Assembly (NCBI GenBank): GCA_964455335.1
Contig: CAYVVW010000033.1
Coordinates: 1 to 15,996, forward strand
Length of the DNA: 15,996 nucleotides
Reading direction: 5' to 3'
Origin: Marvinbryantia sp964455335
Lineage (GTDB): Bacteria > Bacillota > Clostridia > Lachnospirales > Lachnospiraceae
Position 1 is the first letter of the stretch. Each line of letters starts with the position of its first letter. Shown piece after piece: positions 7,791 to 14,681 of the stretch. A program made the position numbers and the translations under genes. Below the pieces are notes generated by a model. That model saw nothing but the letters and a program-made list of their open reading frames with translations, was not told the origin of the DNA and searched no databases.

Positions 7791-8078
7791 GAATTTTTTT
7801 CCTCTGTCAGCAGCGCGTCAAAGGTTGTGAACGCAAATCGCCTGCGTGTCCACGCGATGGCGTACAACCTGTTCAACTGGCTCTGCCGGCTTGTGCTCTC
7901 CGCGAGCATGCGGAAGCAGCAGATTGACACCATACGTCTGAAGCTGCTGAAAGTTGCGGCAAAGGTTGTCCATTCATCAAGGTACTTCATCTTCAAGCTG
8001 TGCAGCAGCTGCCCGTACAAGCAGGAATTCCGTCGTACCCTCCACAACATCAGCCAGCTGCGCCCACTTCTGGAGTGA
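7791..8078 (+). pseudogene. IS1380-family transposase, C-terminal remnant
   Basis: The frame at 7791-8078 ends in a normal stop and reads like the last 95 or so residues of an IS1380 (DDE group 1) transposase. The features are NANRLRVHAMAYNLFNWLCR, then TIRLKLLKVAAKVV and SSRYFIFKL, and a final ISQLRPLLE. Family members are usually over 400 aa, so the catalytic core is missing. No start codon with a ribosome binding site fits; the frame enters from upstream sequence without homology. The call rests on remembered family patterns, not on an alignment. Confidence 0.72.
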
Positions 8079-8102
8079 GCGCCAATCTTGAACCTTGACA
8101 AC

Positions 8103-8163
8103 CCCCAAAAAGCGCAATATGGACAGCCATAGGGGTTTTGCGCCCTTTTTTGGGCAATTTTTT
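8103..8163 (+). terminator. Hairpin plus T-run downstream of the transposase remnant
   Basis: CCCAAAAA-GCGCAA (from about 8104) pairs with TTGCGC-CC-TTTTTTGGG (ending 8154), and six T follow at 8158-8163. It fits an intrinsic terminator of the former IS transcript. It would also insulate the gcv promoter from upstream transcription. Confidence 0.6.
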
Positions 8164-8290
8164 GCACAGGACGGCTGGGAAGTCACAGAAATTACAGAAA
8201 ACGGCGAAGCCTAGCCCATAGTTTATCGCTGTGAATAATTCGGGTTTATAACTGTCGAAAACCCGTGCTATTTTTTCACAGTAAAGTTCC

Positions 8291-8319
8291 TTGACAAGTG
8301 CGGCGAAATACAGTATAGT
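8291..8319 (+). promoter_or_regulatory. Sigma-A promoter of the glycine cleavage operon
   Basis: Consensus TTGACA (8291-8296), a 17-base spacer and TATAGT (8314-8319). The transcript should start near 8326, about 26 bases before the first riboswitch aptamer. Confidence 0.9.
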
Positions 8320-8351
8320 CTCCTTAATTGAATCCGTCGGGCGAAGAATTT

Positions 8352-8637
8352 GGGAGAGCCCGTTCATTTATCCAAGACATCAGACGCAGCTGGCAGGGAT
8401 CGTTTTGTCATTTGCCATAGATTGCTATAGACGCGGGAAAGCGGGAACTGTTTTCCCAGCCCCTTAGACGCGGGGGAGCGTACTGCTGTTCGTTGGGTGA
8501 TGGATGGCGCCGAAGGGGAAGTGGCGGCAAACTCTCAGGCAAAAGGACCAGGTTCGGACGACACTCTGGAAAGCAAATGTGCGCCGAAGAAGCAAAGACC
8601 GGAAAACGGGGAAATCTTTCAGGCAAAAGAGACAGAG
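8352..8637 (+). promoter_or_regulatory. Tandem glycine riboswitch
   Basis: Aptamer 1 begins with GGGAGAG (8352-8358), which pairs with the CTCTC of ACTCTCAGGCAAAAGGACC (8531-8549). The conserved GCGCCGAAGG core is at 8508-8517. Aptamer 2 has CTCTG (8564-8568) pairing with CAGAG (8633-8637), a second CGCCGAAGAAGC and CTTTCAGGCAAAAGAGAC. The linker is short (about 8550-8563), as in cooperative tandem glycine riboswitches. Aptamer 1 is abnormal in size: about 150 nt lie between GGGAGAG and the GCGCCGAAGG core. Imperfect arms 8359-8387 and 8479-8508 can form a long P3a stem around a 91-nt insert. The terminator at 8640-8685 overlaps the 3' strand of aptamer 2 P1, so glycine binding should allow read-through into gcvT (an ON switch, by family knowledge). 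Confidence 0.95.
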
Positions 8638-8639
8638 AT

Positions 8640-8685
8640 GCACAGGATACGCAGCTGGGACAGGCTGTGAGTTCTGTGCGTTTTT
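8640..8685 (+). terminator. Riboswitch-controlled intrinsic terminator
   Basis: GCACAG (8640-8645) pairs with CTGTGC (8674-8679), followed by GTTTTTG. The stem can be extended with U-G/A-U pairs into AGAG (8634-8637), which is also the 3' strand of P1 in aptamer 2. A small inner CAGC/GCTG hairpin lies in its loop. The two structures are mutually exclusive. Confidence 0.8.
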
Positions 8686-8704
8686 GTATTCTGGCATCAT
8701 TTTG

Positions 8705-8728
8705 TATCGGAGAAAATATCGGAGAAAA
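8705..8728 (+). repeat. 12-bp perfect tandem repeat in the gcvT leader
   Basis: TATCGGAGAAAA occurs twice head to tail (8705-8716, 8717-8728), between the riboswitch terminator and the gcvT ribosome binding site at 8761-8768. Each unit has a weak GGAG, but no start codon follows at a useful distance. Confidence 0.92.
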
Positions 8729-8774
8729 CAAACAAGACAAGGAAAACCACAAAAACGAAAAAAGGAGGACGACG

Positions 8775-9860
8775 ATGGAAAAAAAGACGCCATTGTATGA
8801 CGCGCACGTCAGGCATGGGGGCAAGATGGTGCCGTTTGCGGGATATGTGCTTCCGGTGCAATATGCGACGGGGGTCATCGCCGAGCATATGGCGGTGCGC
8901 ACGGCCTGCGGCCTGTTTGACGTGTCGCACATGGGCGAGATCACTTGCGCCGGAAAGGATGCCTTGCAAAACCTAAACCACTTGCTGGCGAACGATTACA
9001 CGAACCTGCAGGACGGGCAGGCGCGGTATAGCCCGATGTGCAACGAGGCGGGCGGCGTGGTGGACGACCTTATCGTTTACAAAATCAGGGATTGCCACTA
9101 TTTGATTGTGGTAAATGCCGCAAATAAGGACAAGGATTTTGCGTGGATGCAGGCGCATGCCTTTGGCGACGCGGTCTTTGCGGAAATTTCCGACGAAGTC
9201 GCGCAAATTGCGCTTCAAGGGCCAAAAGCATTGGAAATTGTCAAAAAGCTCGTTCCGGAAGCGCAGATTCCGCAAAAGTATTACAGCTGCACCTTCCACT
9301 GCCGCATTGGGGAGATGGACTGCATCCTCTCCAGAACCGGATATACCGGCGAGGACGGATTTGAGTTTTATCTCGCGTCAAAGGAAGCGGAAATGCTCTG
9401 GGAACTTCTTTTGGAAACGGGCAAAGCGGAGGGGCTGATTTGCTGCGGTCTTGGGGCGCGCGACACCCTGCGCTTAGAAGCCGCCATGCCGCTGTATGGG
9501 CATGAAATGGACGACGAGACGACGCCCTTGGAAGCCGGCCTTGGCACATTTGTGAAAATGGGGAAATCCGATTTCATCGGAAGGGCGGCTTTGCAAGAAA
9601 AGGGAGAACCCCAAAAAAGGCGCGTGGGCCTCAAAGCGACCGGGCGCGGGATTTTAAGGGAACACCTGGATGTCTTTTTGGACGGCGTGAAAATCGGCGC
9701 GACCACATCCGGAACGTTTGCGCCATACATCAAGGAACCCATCGCCATGGCATTGATCGATGCGCAGCATACGGCGATTGGAACCCAAGTGGAAGTGGAC
9801 GTGCGGGGCAGAAAAGTGGCGGCAGAGGTTGTCAAGCTGCCATTCTACCGGAGAGCCTGA
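8775..9860 (+). CDS. gcvT: Glycine cleavage system T protein (aminomethyltransferase)
   Basis: 361 aa. It takes the aminomethyl group from lipoyl-GcvH and makes 5,10-methylene-THF plus ammonia. ATG 8775 follows AAAGGAGG (8761-8768) by 6 bases; the open frame extends upstream through the riboswitch but that part is not coding. Family signatures: MVPFAGYVLPVQY near residue 18, CGLFDVSHMGEI (about 45-56), GGVVDDLIVY (about 93-102, with the folate-site Asp), GYTGEDGFEFY in the middle, and GTFVKMGKSDFIGR toward the C-terminal barrel. It is the first gene of the operon, under glycine riboswitch control. Confidence 0.97.
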   Translation: MEKKTPLYDAHVRHGGKMVPFAGYVLPVQYATGVIAEHMAVRTACGLFDVSHMGEITCAGKDALQNLNHLLANDYTNLQDGQARYSPMCNEAGGVVDDLIVYKIRDCHYLIVVNAANKDKDFAWMQAHAFGDAVFAEISDEVAQIALQGPKALEIVKKLVPEAQIPQKYYSCTFHCRIGEMDCILSRTGYTGEDGFEFYLASKEAEMLWELLLETGKAEGLICCGLGARDTLRLEAAMPLYGHEMDDETTPLEAGLGTFVKMGKSDFIGRAALQEKGEPQKRRVGLKATGRGILREHLDVFLDGVKIGATTSGTFAPYIKEPIAMALIDAQHTAIGTQVEVDVRGRKVAAEVVKLPFYRRA

Positions 9861-9884
9861 ACCGCATGGCCTGTTGACGCGCGT

Positions 9885-9907
9885 TATTTTTGTAAACGAC
9901 AAAAATA
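9885..9907. other. AT-rich hairpin in the gcvT-gcvH spacer
   Basis: TATTTTTGT (9885-9893) and ACAAAAATA (9899-9907) form a perfect 9-bp stem with loop AAACG. No T-run follows it on the plus strand. It sits 25 bases after the gcvT stop and next to repeat copy A. It could protect or process the mRNA, or be an element end; no function is shown. Confidence 0.6.
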
Positions 9908-9915
9908 TGTTCCAT

Positions 9916-9950
9916 TTTGCCGCGGAATCATGCTGCTTGCGCAGCGCAAA
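9916..9950 (-). repeat. Short dispersed repeat with GNRA-loop hairpin, copy A
   Basis: Read on the minus strand, about 34 bases match 13407-13440 with three differences. The core is GCTGC-GCAA-GCAGC, a 5-bp stem with a GCAA loop, followed by TGATTCCGC and a closing GCAAA that can pair with the opening TTTGC. It lies between gcvT and gcvH, opposite to the direction of the operon. Confidence 0.8.
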
Positions 9951-9989
9951 TTCGGCGCGGCAAACGTCGAAGGCGAAAATCATTTTGTT

Positions 9990-10029
9990 GTTTGCGATAT
10001 TTGGAGTTTTGTCGTTTGCGATATTCGGA
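9990..10029 (+). repeat. Direct repeat GTTTGCGATATTYGGA upstream of gcvH
   Basis: The 16-base motif occurs at 9990-10005 and 10014-10029, a 24-base period, with one difference. Related GTTTGCGTAT and GTTTGTGATA motifs lie upstream of lpdA (14711-14731). It could be a two-site operator or simple repeat DNA. With the hairpin at 9885 and repeat copy A, this fills the 238-base spacer, which holds no gene. Confidence 0.6.
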
Positions 10030-10098
10030 AAAGAAACGCTGAGACGAACAACAAGAAAACATGACAGAGAATGTTCAAAAAAATTAGGAGGTATGACC

Positions 10099-10479
10099 AT
10101 GAACCACCCAACAGATCTTTTGTACAGCAAATCCCATGAATGGGTAAAATTTCTTGACGCAAAGACAGCGCTGATCGGCCTGACGGATTACGCGCAGGAC
10201 GCGCTGGGCGACCTGGTATTTGTGAACCTTCCGGAAGTGGGGGATGCAGTGACGGCCGGGGAGGCATTTGCGGATGTGGAGTCTGTCAAGGCGGTTTCCG
10301 ATGTCTTTTCCCCGGTATCCGGAACGGTGGCGGAAATCAACGAGGATTTGCTGGATGCGCCGGAGCAGCTGAACCAAGACCCCTACGGCGCGTGGCTTGC
10401 CAAAGTGGAAAACATCACGTCCAAAGAGGACTTGATGGAGGCGGAGGATTATATCCGTTTTTACGAGAGCGAGGCATGA
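10099..10479 (+). CDS. gcvH: Glycine cleavage system H protein
   Basis: 126-aa lipoyl carrier that shuttles the aminomethyl group between P, T and L proteins. The start is ATG 10099, 7 bases after AGGAGG (10086-10091); the in-frame ATG 10093 is only 1 base from that site. Motifs: SKSHEWVKF near residue 10, IGLTDYAQDALGDLVFVNLPEVG (about 26-48), lipoylation site ESVKAVSDVFSPVSG with K64, and the C-terminal AWLAKVE and EAEDY segments. The lipoate is probably supplied by the LplA encoded downstream. The 619-base separation from gcvT start codons is ordinary, but the 238-base gcvT-gcvH spacer is long for an operon. Confidence 0.97.
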   Translation: MNHPTDLLYSKSHEWVKFLDAKTALIGLTDYAQDALGDLVFVNLPEVGDAVTAGEAFADVESVKAVSDVFSPVSGTVAEINEDLLDAPEQLNQDPYGAWLAKVENITSKEDLMEAEDYIRFYESEA

Positions 10480-10484
10480 CTTGA

Positions 10485-10499
10485 GGTGCGTAAAGCACC
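10485..10499 (+). other. Small hairpin just after gcvH
   Basis: GGTGC-GTAAA-GCACC forms a 5-bp stem 5 bases after the gcvH stop, extendable with CTT/AAG across a bulge. It has no T-run, so is not an intrinsic terminator. Its form resembles the stem-loop of the dispersed repeat at 13407. Confidence 0.55.
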
Positions 10500-10561
10500 A
10501 AGAAGCAGCCATTGTCGCAGAAAAATGAGATTTATATTGCAGAATTTGGGAGGATGGGATC

Positions 10562-11875
10562 ATGGGATCTTATGTGCCAAATACGCCGGAAGAGCAAGCG
10601 CGTATGCTGCGCGAGATCGGATATGACAGTTTTGACGCGCTGTTTGCCCACATCCCGCAGGGCGTGCGGGCCGGGGAATTGGATTTGCCGCATGGGCTTT
10701 CCGAGATGGGGGCATTCGCCCGCATGGAGGAACTCGCGGAAAAAAATGTGCGGTTTCGCCACATCTTTCGCGGCGCGGGGGCGTATGACCACTACATTCC
10801 CGCCATCGTAAAAAGCGTGACGGCAAAAGAGGAATTTGTGACCGCCTACACGCCTTACCAGGCGGAGATCAGCCAGGGCATTTTGCAGTCGATTTTTGAG
10901 TACCAGACGATGATCTGCGAATTGACCGGCATGGACGCGAGCAACGCGTCTGTCTATGACGGGGGAACGGCGGCCGCAGAGGCGGCTGCGATGTGCCAGG
11001 AGCGTAAGCGGCAGACGGTGCTTGTCTCCGCGGCAGTCCACCCGCAGGTGCTCTCCGTGATGCGCACCTACTGTTATGGGAGCAATACGACGCTGACCGT
11101 CGTTCCGGAAAAAGACGGGATCACGGACGCGGAAGCGCTCAAGCAGCTCTTAAATGAGGAATGTGCCTGTTTCTATATGCAATATCCAAACTACTATGGC
11201 ATCATTGAGGACGCGACCCTTTTGGGCGAAATCACCCATGCGGCCGGGGCGAAATTTATCATGGGGTGCAACCCGATTGCGCTGTCCGTCCTGAAAAGCC
11301 CCGCCGCGTGCGGCGCGGATATTGCGGTTGGCGAGGGGCAGCCCCTCGGGATGGGGCTTTCCTTTGGCGGGCCGTATCTCGGATTTATGGCGGCGAGGGA
11401 AAAACTGGTGCGCAAACTCCCCGGAAGAATTGTCGGGGAGACGTCTGACCGGGACGGGGCGCGGGCATTCGTATTGACCTTACAGGCGCGGGAACAGCAT
11501 ATCCGCCGGGAAAAAGCGGGCAGCAACATTTGCTCCAATCAGGCGCTTTGCGCATTGACGGCGGCGGCATATTTGTCCGCCATGGGGGAAACAGGATTGC
11601 GGCAGGCGGCAAATTTGTGCGTTTCCAAGGCGCATTACCTGCAGCGGGAATTGGAAAAAAGCGGGCTGCGCCTCAAATATGACCAGCCGTTTTTCCACGA
11701 ATTTTTGACCATATCCGAAACAAAGACGGATGTCATTTTGGCGCATTTGCAAGCTCAGGGAATCTTGGGCGGATTGCCCATAAACGACCATGAGATCTTG
11801 TGGTGCGCGACAGAAAAAAATGAAAAGGCGCAGATCGATCTTGTGGCAAAATTGGCAAAGGAGGCGCGCGCATGA
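10562..11875 (+). CDS. gcvPA: Glycine dehydrogenase (decarboxylating) subunit 1
   Basis: 437 aa, the N-terminal half of the split P-protein. With GcvPB it decarboxylates glycine and loads the aminomethyl group on lipoyl-GcvH. ATG 10562 follows GGGAGG (10548-10553) by 8 bases; the ATG at 10554 is out of frame. Family patterns: SYVPNTPEEQARMLREIG at the start, GAGAYDHYIPAIVKSV-type segment (here FRGAGAYDHYIPA), FVTAYTPYQAEISQGILQ, EYQTMICELTGMDASNASVYDG, and later SNQALCALTAAAYLS. It carries no PLP lysine; that is in GcvPB. Two-gene P-proteins are typical of Firmicutes and other thermophile-type lineages, against the fused GcvP of E. coli. Confidence 0.96.
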   Translation: MGSYVPNTPEEQARMLREIGYDSFDALFAHIPQGVRAGELDLPHGLSEMGAFARMEELAEKNVRFRHIFRGAGAYDHYIPAIVKSVTAKEEFVTAYTPYQAEISQGILQSIFEYQTMICELTGMDASNASVYDGGTAAAEAAAMCQERKRQTVLVSAAVHPQVLSVMRTYCYGSNTTLTVVPEKDGITDAEALKQLLNEECACFYMQYPNYYGIIEDATLLGEITHAAGAKFIMGCNPIALSVLKSPAACGADIAVGEGQPLGMGLSFGGPYLGFMAAREKLVRKLPGRIVGETSDRDGARAFVLTLQAREQHIRREKAGSNICSNQALCALTAAAYLSAMGETGLRQAANLCVSKAHYLQRELEKSGLRLKYDQPFFHEFLTISETKTDVILAHLQAQGILGGLPINDHEILWCATEKNEKAQIDLVAKLAKEARA

Positions 11876-11915
11876 GGCAGAGATTGGAACGGAAACGCGT
11901 GCAGCGGCATTGCGC

Positions 11916-11931
11916 GCATTTGCCGAAATGC
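11916..11931 (+). other. Hairpin in the gcvPA-gcvPB spacer
   Basis: GCATTT-GCCG-AAATGC is a perfect 6-bp stem with a 4-base loop, in the 88-base spacer. An alternative pairing of GCATTG (11908-11913) with CAATGC (11931-11936) encloses it. No function is evident. Confidence 0.6.
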
Positions 11932-11963
11932 AATGCGCATGCGCTGGAAAAGGAGGCATGGGG

Positions 11964-13403
11964 ATGAAGCTGATATTTGAACGCGGAAGCGAAGGGCGGC
12001 ATTGCGCGGTGCTGCCGGACTGCGACGTGCCGGAATTTGCGCTTGAAGTGCCTGGCAGGGAGGAGCCGTTGCGCCTGCCGCACGTGTCTGAGACGGAAAT
12101 CAGCCGCCACTATACGGAGCTTGCGAAGCAGGTATATGGCGTGAATTGCGGATTTTACCCGCTTGGATCCTGCACGATGAAATACAATCCAAAAGTCAAC
12201 GATCAGGCGGCCGCCCTGCCGGGATTTTCCGGCATCCACCCCCTGCAGCCATTGGATACCGCCCAGGGGTGCATGGAAGTACTGCACAGATTAAAAGAAA
12301 TGCTCCTTCCCATCACGGGCATGGACGACATGAGTATGCAGCCGGCGGCGGGGGCGCATGGCGAATTTACCGGGCTTTTGCTGATCAAGGCTTACCACGA
12401 AAGCAGGGGGGATCGGAAGCGCACAAAAATTCTCGTGCCGGATTCCGCGCATGGGACGAATCCGGCGAGCGCGGCCGTGGCTGGTTTTGCGGTCGTCAAC
12501 ATCCCATCGGGGGAAGACGGGTGCGTGGATTTGCAAAAACTGCGGGAGGCGGTCGGGGAGGACACGGCGGGGCTGATGCTCACGAACCCGAACACCCTGG
12601 GTTTATTTGAAAAAAATATTTTGGAAATCACCGCAATCGTGCATGAGGCGGGCGGCCTGAACTATTATGACGGGGCAAACTTAAACGCAATTATGGGAAT
12701 CGCGCGCCCCGGCGACATGGGATTTGATGTCATGCACATCAACCTTCACAAGACCTTTTCCACGCCGCACGGCGGGGGCGGCCCTGGGAGCGGGCCTGTG
12801 GGATGCAAAGCATTTTTGAAAGAATTTCTGCCAGGCCCATTGCCGGTTTTGGGGGAGCATGGGTTTACCCTGGAAATGCCGCGCCATTCTGTCGGCCGGG
12901 TGAAGCTGTTTTATGGCAATTTCCTGGTGGCCGTGAGGGCGCTGACGTACCTGCTGACACTGGGAAAAGAAGGCGTCGCGGAAGCCTCCCGCAACGCGGT
13001 ATTGAACGCAAATTACATGATGCAGAAACTCAAAGACCTCTACCCCATGGCCTGCGGGGATGCCTGCATGCATGAGTTTGTCATGAGCTTAGAGGAACTA
13101 AAGCGCGAGACAGGCGTGACGGCGATGGATGTCGCAAAAACGCTTCTGGATGCCGGCATGCACCCGCCCACCATGTATTTCCCGCTGATTGTCCACGAGG
13201 CATTGATGGTCGAGCCGACAGAAACGGAAAGCCGGGAAACACTCGACGACGCCATCGCAATTTTTCGGGAAATCCACGCGCAGGCAAAACAAAATGGCGA
13301 CAAATTGCGGGAAGCGCCGGTGCGCACCTATATCAAAAGGCCGGATGAGGTGCGAGCCGCGAGAAAGCCCGTGCTGCGCTATGATTTCGCGACGCAAGGG
13401 TAG
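11964..13403 (+). CDS. gcvPB: Glycine dehydrogenase (decarboxylating) subunit 2
   Basis: 479 aa, the PLP-binding half of the split P-protein. ATG 11964 lies 7 bases after AAGGAGG (11950-11956); the in-frame ATG 11958 is 1 base from it and less likely. Motifs: NCGFYPLGSCTMKYNPK (about 61-77), AGAHGEFTGLL, the DSAHGTNPASA loop (about 160-170), and the PLP lysine K263 in INLHKTFSTPHGGGGPG. The frame is intact to the stop. It is preceded by an 88-base spacer with a hairpin and followed after 3 bases by dispersed repeat copy B. Confidence 0.97.
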   Translation: MKLIFERGSEGRHCAVLPDCDVPEFALEVPGREEPLRLPHVSETEISRHYTELAKQVYGVNCGFYPLGSCTMKYNPKVNDQAAALPGFSGIHPLQPLDTAQGCMEVLHRLKEMLLPITGMDDMSMQPAAGAHGEFTGLLLIKAYHESRGDRKRTKILVPDSAHGTNPASAAVAGFAVVNIPSGEDGCVDLQKLREAVGEDTAGLMLTNPNTLGLFEKNILEITAIVHEAGGLNYYDGANLNAIMGIARPGDMGFDVMHINLHKTFSTPHGGGGPGSGPVGCKAFLKEFLPGPLPVLGEHGFTLEMPRHSVGRVKLFYGNFLVAVRALTYLLTLGKEGVAEASRNAVLNANYMMQKLKDLYPMACGDACMHEFVMSLEELKRETGVTAMDVAKTLLDAGMHPPTMYFPLIVHEALMVEPTETESRETLDDAIAIFREIHAQAKQNGDKLREAPVRTYIKRPDEVRAARKPVLRYDFATQG

Positions 13404-13406
13404 GCC

Positions 13407-13440
13407 TTGCGCTGCGTAAGCAGCGTGATTCCGCAGCAAA
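13407..13440 (+). repeat. Short dispersed repeat with GNRA-loop hairpin, copy B
   Basis: The copy lies directly after the gcvPB stop. The stem GCTGC-GTAA-GCAGC is followed by TGATTCCGC and GCAAA. It matches copy A (9916-9950, opposite strand) with three differences in 34 bases. One difference is in the loop and keeps the GNRA form (GCAA against GTAA), and none breaks the 5-bp stem. Confidence 0.8.
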
Positions 13441-13481
13441 TTCGTGCGCGATAAGACCAAAACAAACATACAAGGAGCATT

Positions 13482-14468
13482 ATGATCCGGAAAATTCTCA
13501 TCTATGTTACGGAGAATTTGTATCCCTACCGCAATCTTGCGGTTGAGGAATTTTTGACGTTTCACACAGAGCCATGGGAGTGCATTTTGTTCCTTTGGCA
13601 GAACAAAAAGAGCGTTGTCATTGGGAAAAATCAGAACTGCTGGAAGGAATGTCAGGTGGCGCGGCTGGAGGAGGACGGCGGGTATCTGGTCCGCCGCCTT
13701 TCCGGCGGGGGCGCCGTATTTCACGATTTGGGAAATTTGAATTTTACGTTTTGCGCGCGCATGGAAAATTACAGTGTGGAACGGCAGACGGAAGTGATCT
13801 TGCGCGCGGTGCAAAGCCTTGGCATTTGCGCCGAAAAAAGCGGGCGAAATGACCTGACCGTGGATGGGAAAAAATTCTCCGGAAATGCCTTTTACCGTTC
13901 GGGAGATTTTTGTTATCACCATGGAACGCTTCTCTTGGATGTCGACCAAAAACAAATGTCCGAGTATTTGCAAGTCTCCGACGCGAAGCTCAAATCCAAT
14001 GGCGTGCAATCGGTCAAATCCAGGACGGTGAACCTCAAAAGCCTGCGGCCGGATCTGACAATCGCGCGATTGGGGCAGGCGCTTGCAGGGGCATTTTCCC
14101 AGGTCTATGGGCAGGTGGCGGAGGAATTTCCAGAAACGCGCCTGGATTGGAGAAAAATCGAACAGGCCGAGCAAAGATTTGCCTCGTGGGAGTGGAAATA
14201 CGGCAGCAAAATCTCCTTCCAGAACGAATGGGAGCAGCGGTTCGCCTGGGGTTCTTTGGATGTGCAATTGCAAATTGTGTCCGGCAAAATCCAGGACATC
14301 AAAGTATACACAGATGCCATGGACGCGTCGCTGGCGGAGCAAATCGAGCGGTTACTCCTCGGCTGCCGCTATGATCGGGAAAGCATGGCGCGGCAAATCG
14401 ATGGCCTGCGCACCCAGGACGGAGACATCAAGCGAGAAATCCAGACATGGGTCACACAATTCGTTTGA
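13482..14468 (+). CDS. lplA: Lipoate-protein ligase A
   Basis: 328 aa. It activates free lipoate with ATP and attaches it to the H-protein lysine. ATG 13482 is preceded by AAGGAG (13472-13477) with a short 4-base gap. Motifs: N-terminal NLAVEEFLTF, lipoate/ATP loop RRLSGGGAVFHDLGN (about 71-85), the catalytic lysine region DGKKFSGNAF (K131 likely), and HGTLLLDVD. After about residue 245 comes the small accessory domain (WGSLDVQLQIVSGKIQDIKVYTDA). Its place between gcvPB and lpdA implies that GcvH, rather than a 2-oxoacid dehydrogenase, is its main target. This suggests the cell can scavenge lipoate; no lipA/lipB is in the window. The stop codon lies in the first unit of a 38-bp tandem repeat. 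Confidence 0.96.
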   Translation: MIRKILIYVTENLYPYRNLAVEEFLTFHTEPWECILFLWQNKKSVVIGKNQNCWKECQVARLEEDGGYLVRRLSGGGAVFHDLGNLNFTFCARMENYSVERQTEVILRAVQSLGICAEKSGRNDLTVDGKKFSGNAFYRSGDFCYHHGTLLLDVDQKQMSEYLQVSDAKLKSNGVQSVKSRTVNLKSLRPDLTIARLGQALAGAFSQVYGQVAEEFPETRLDWRKIEQAEQRFASWEWKYGSKISFQNEWEQRFAWGSLDVQLQIVSGKIQDIKVYTDAMDASLAEQIERLLLGCRYDRESMARQIDGLRTQDGDIKREIQTWVTQFV

Positions 14469-14561
14469 TGGCGCGCATATAAGATGCCGATAGGACATCC
14501 ATTTGACGGCGTGCATATAAGATGCCGATAGGACATCCATTTGGTGGCGCGCATATGACGG
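14464..14561 (+). repeat. 38-bp tandem repeat (about 2.6 units) across the lplA stop
   Basis: Units 14464-14501 and 14502-14539 differ at two bases, and a third partial unit runs 14540-14561. Each full unit can form a small GCAT/ATGC hairpin around ATAAG. Further degenerate pieces (CATGACGGTGCG, CATTTGGCAGTGCG) continue to about 14600. There are no spacers, so it is not a CRISPR array. Confidence 0.93.
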
Positions 14562-14681
14562 CACTTCCACATGACGGTGCGCCCATTTGGCAGTGCGTCC
14601 CGCATGAAAATACACGCAGTGGAACACTTTTTACCGCAATATCATATCACCGAGTAGCTGGCATGATGCTCCGTTGTGTGA

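Larger units (their letters stand above)
7781..8281 (+). mobile_element. Relic of an IS1380-type insertion sequence with end-like inverted repeats
   Basis: TATTCACAG (7781-7789) and its exact complement CTGTGAATA (8229-8237) bracket the transposase remnant. The right end continues into CGGGTTT (8241-8247). A second, inverted end-like sequence follows directly, AAACCCG (8259-8265) to TTCACAG (8275-8281), so 8229-8281 is itself an imperfect palindrome of two facing ends. The element has lost most of its transposase, so it cannot move on its own. The exact borders and any target duplication are not resolved. Confidence 0.6.

Noticed and set aside
7827..8078. Intact small gene of 83 codons
   Set aside because: Its only similarity is to the transposase C-terminus, and the GTG start has no ribosome binding site; better read as an IS remnant.
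8493..8774. N-terminal extension of gcvT through the riboswitch
   Set aside because: The frame is open by chance; AAAGGAGG and ATG 8775 match the family N-terminus exactly, and the upstream part is structured RNA.
9760..10098. N-terminal extension of gcvH, or a separate small membrane protein in the gcvT-gcvH spacer
   Set aside because: The open frame lacks its own start signals, overlaps gcvT and is made of repeats and hairpins; GcvH has normal length from 10099.
13098..14342. Long minus-strand open frame (414 codons) over lplA and gcvPB
   Set aside because: It lies opposite genes with complete family motifs, has no ribosome binding site and shows no recognisable domain; high GC content keeps this frame open.
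14464..14561. CRISPR-like repeats
   Set aside because: The units are directly adjacent with no unique spacers, and no cas genes are present.
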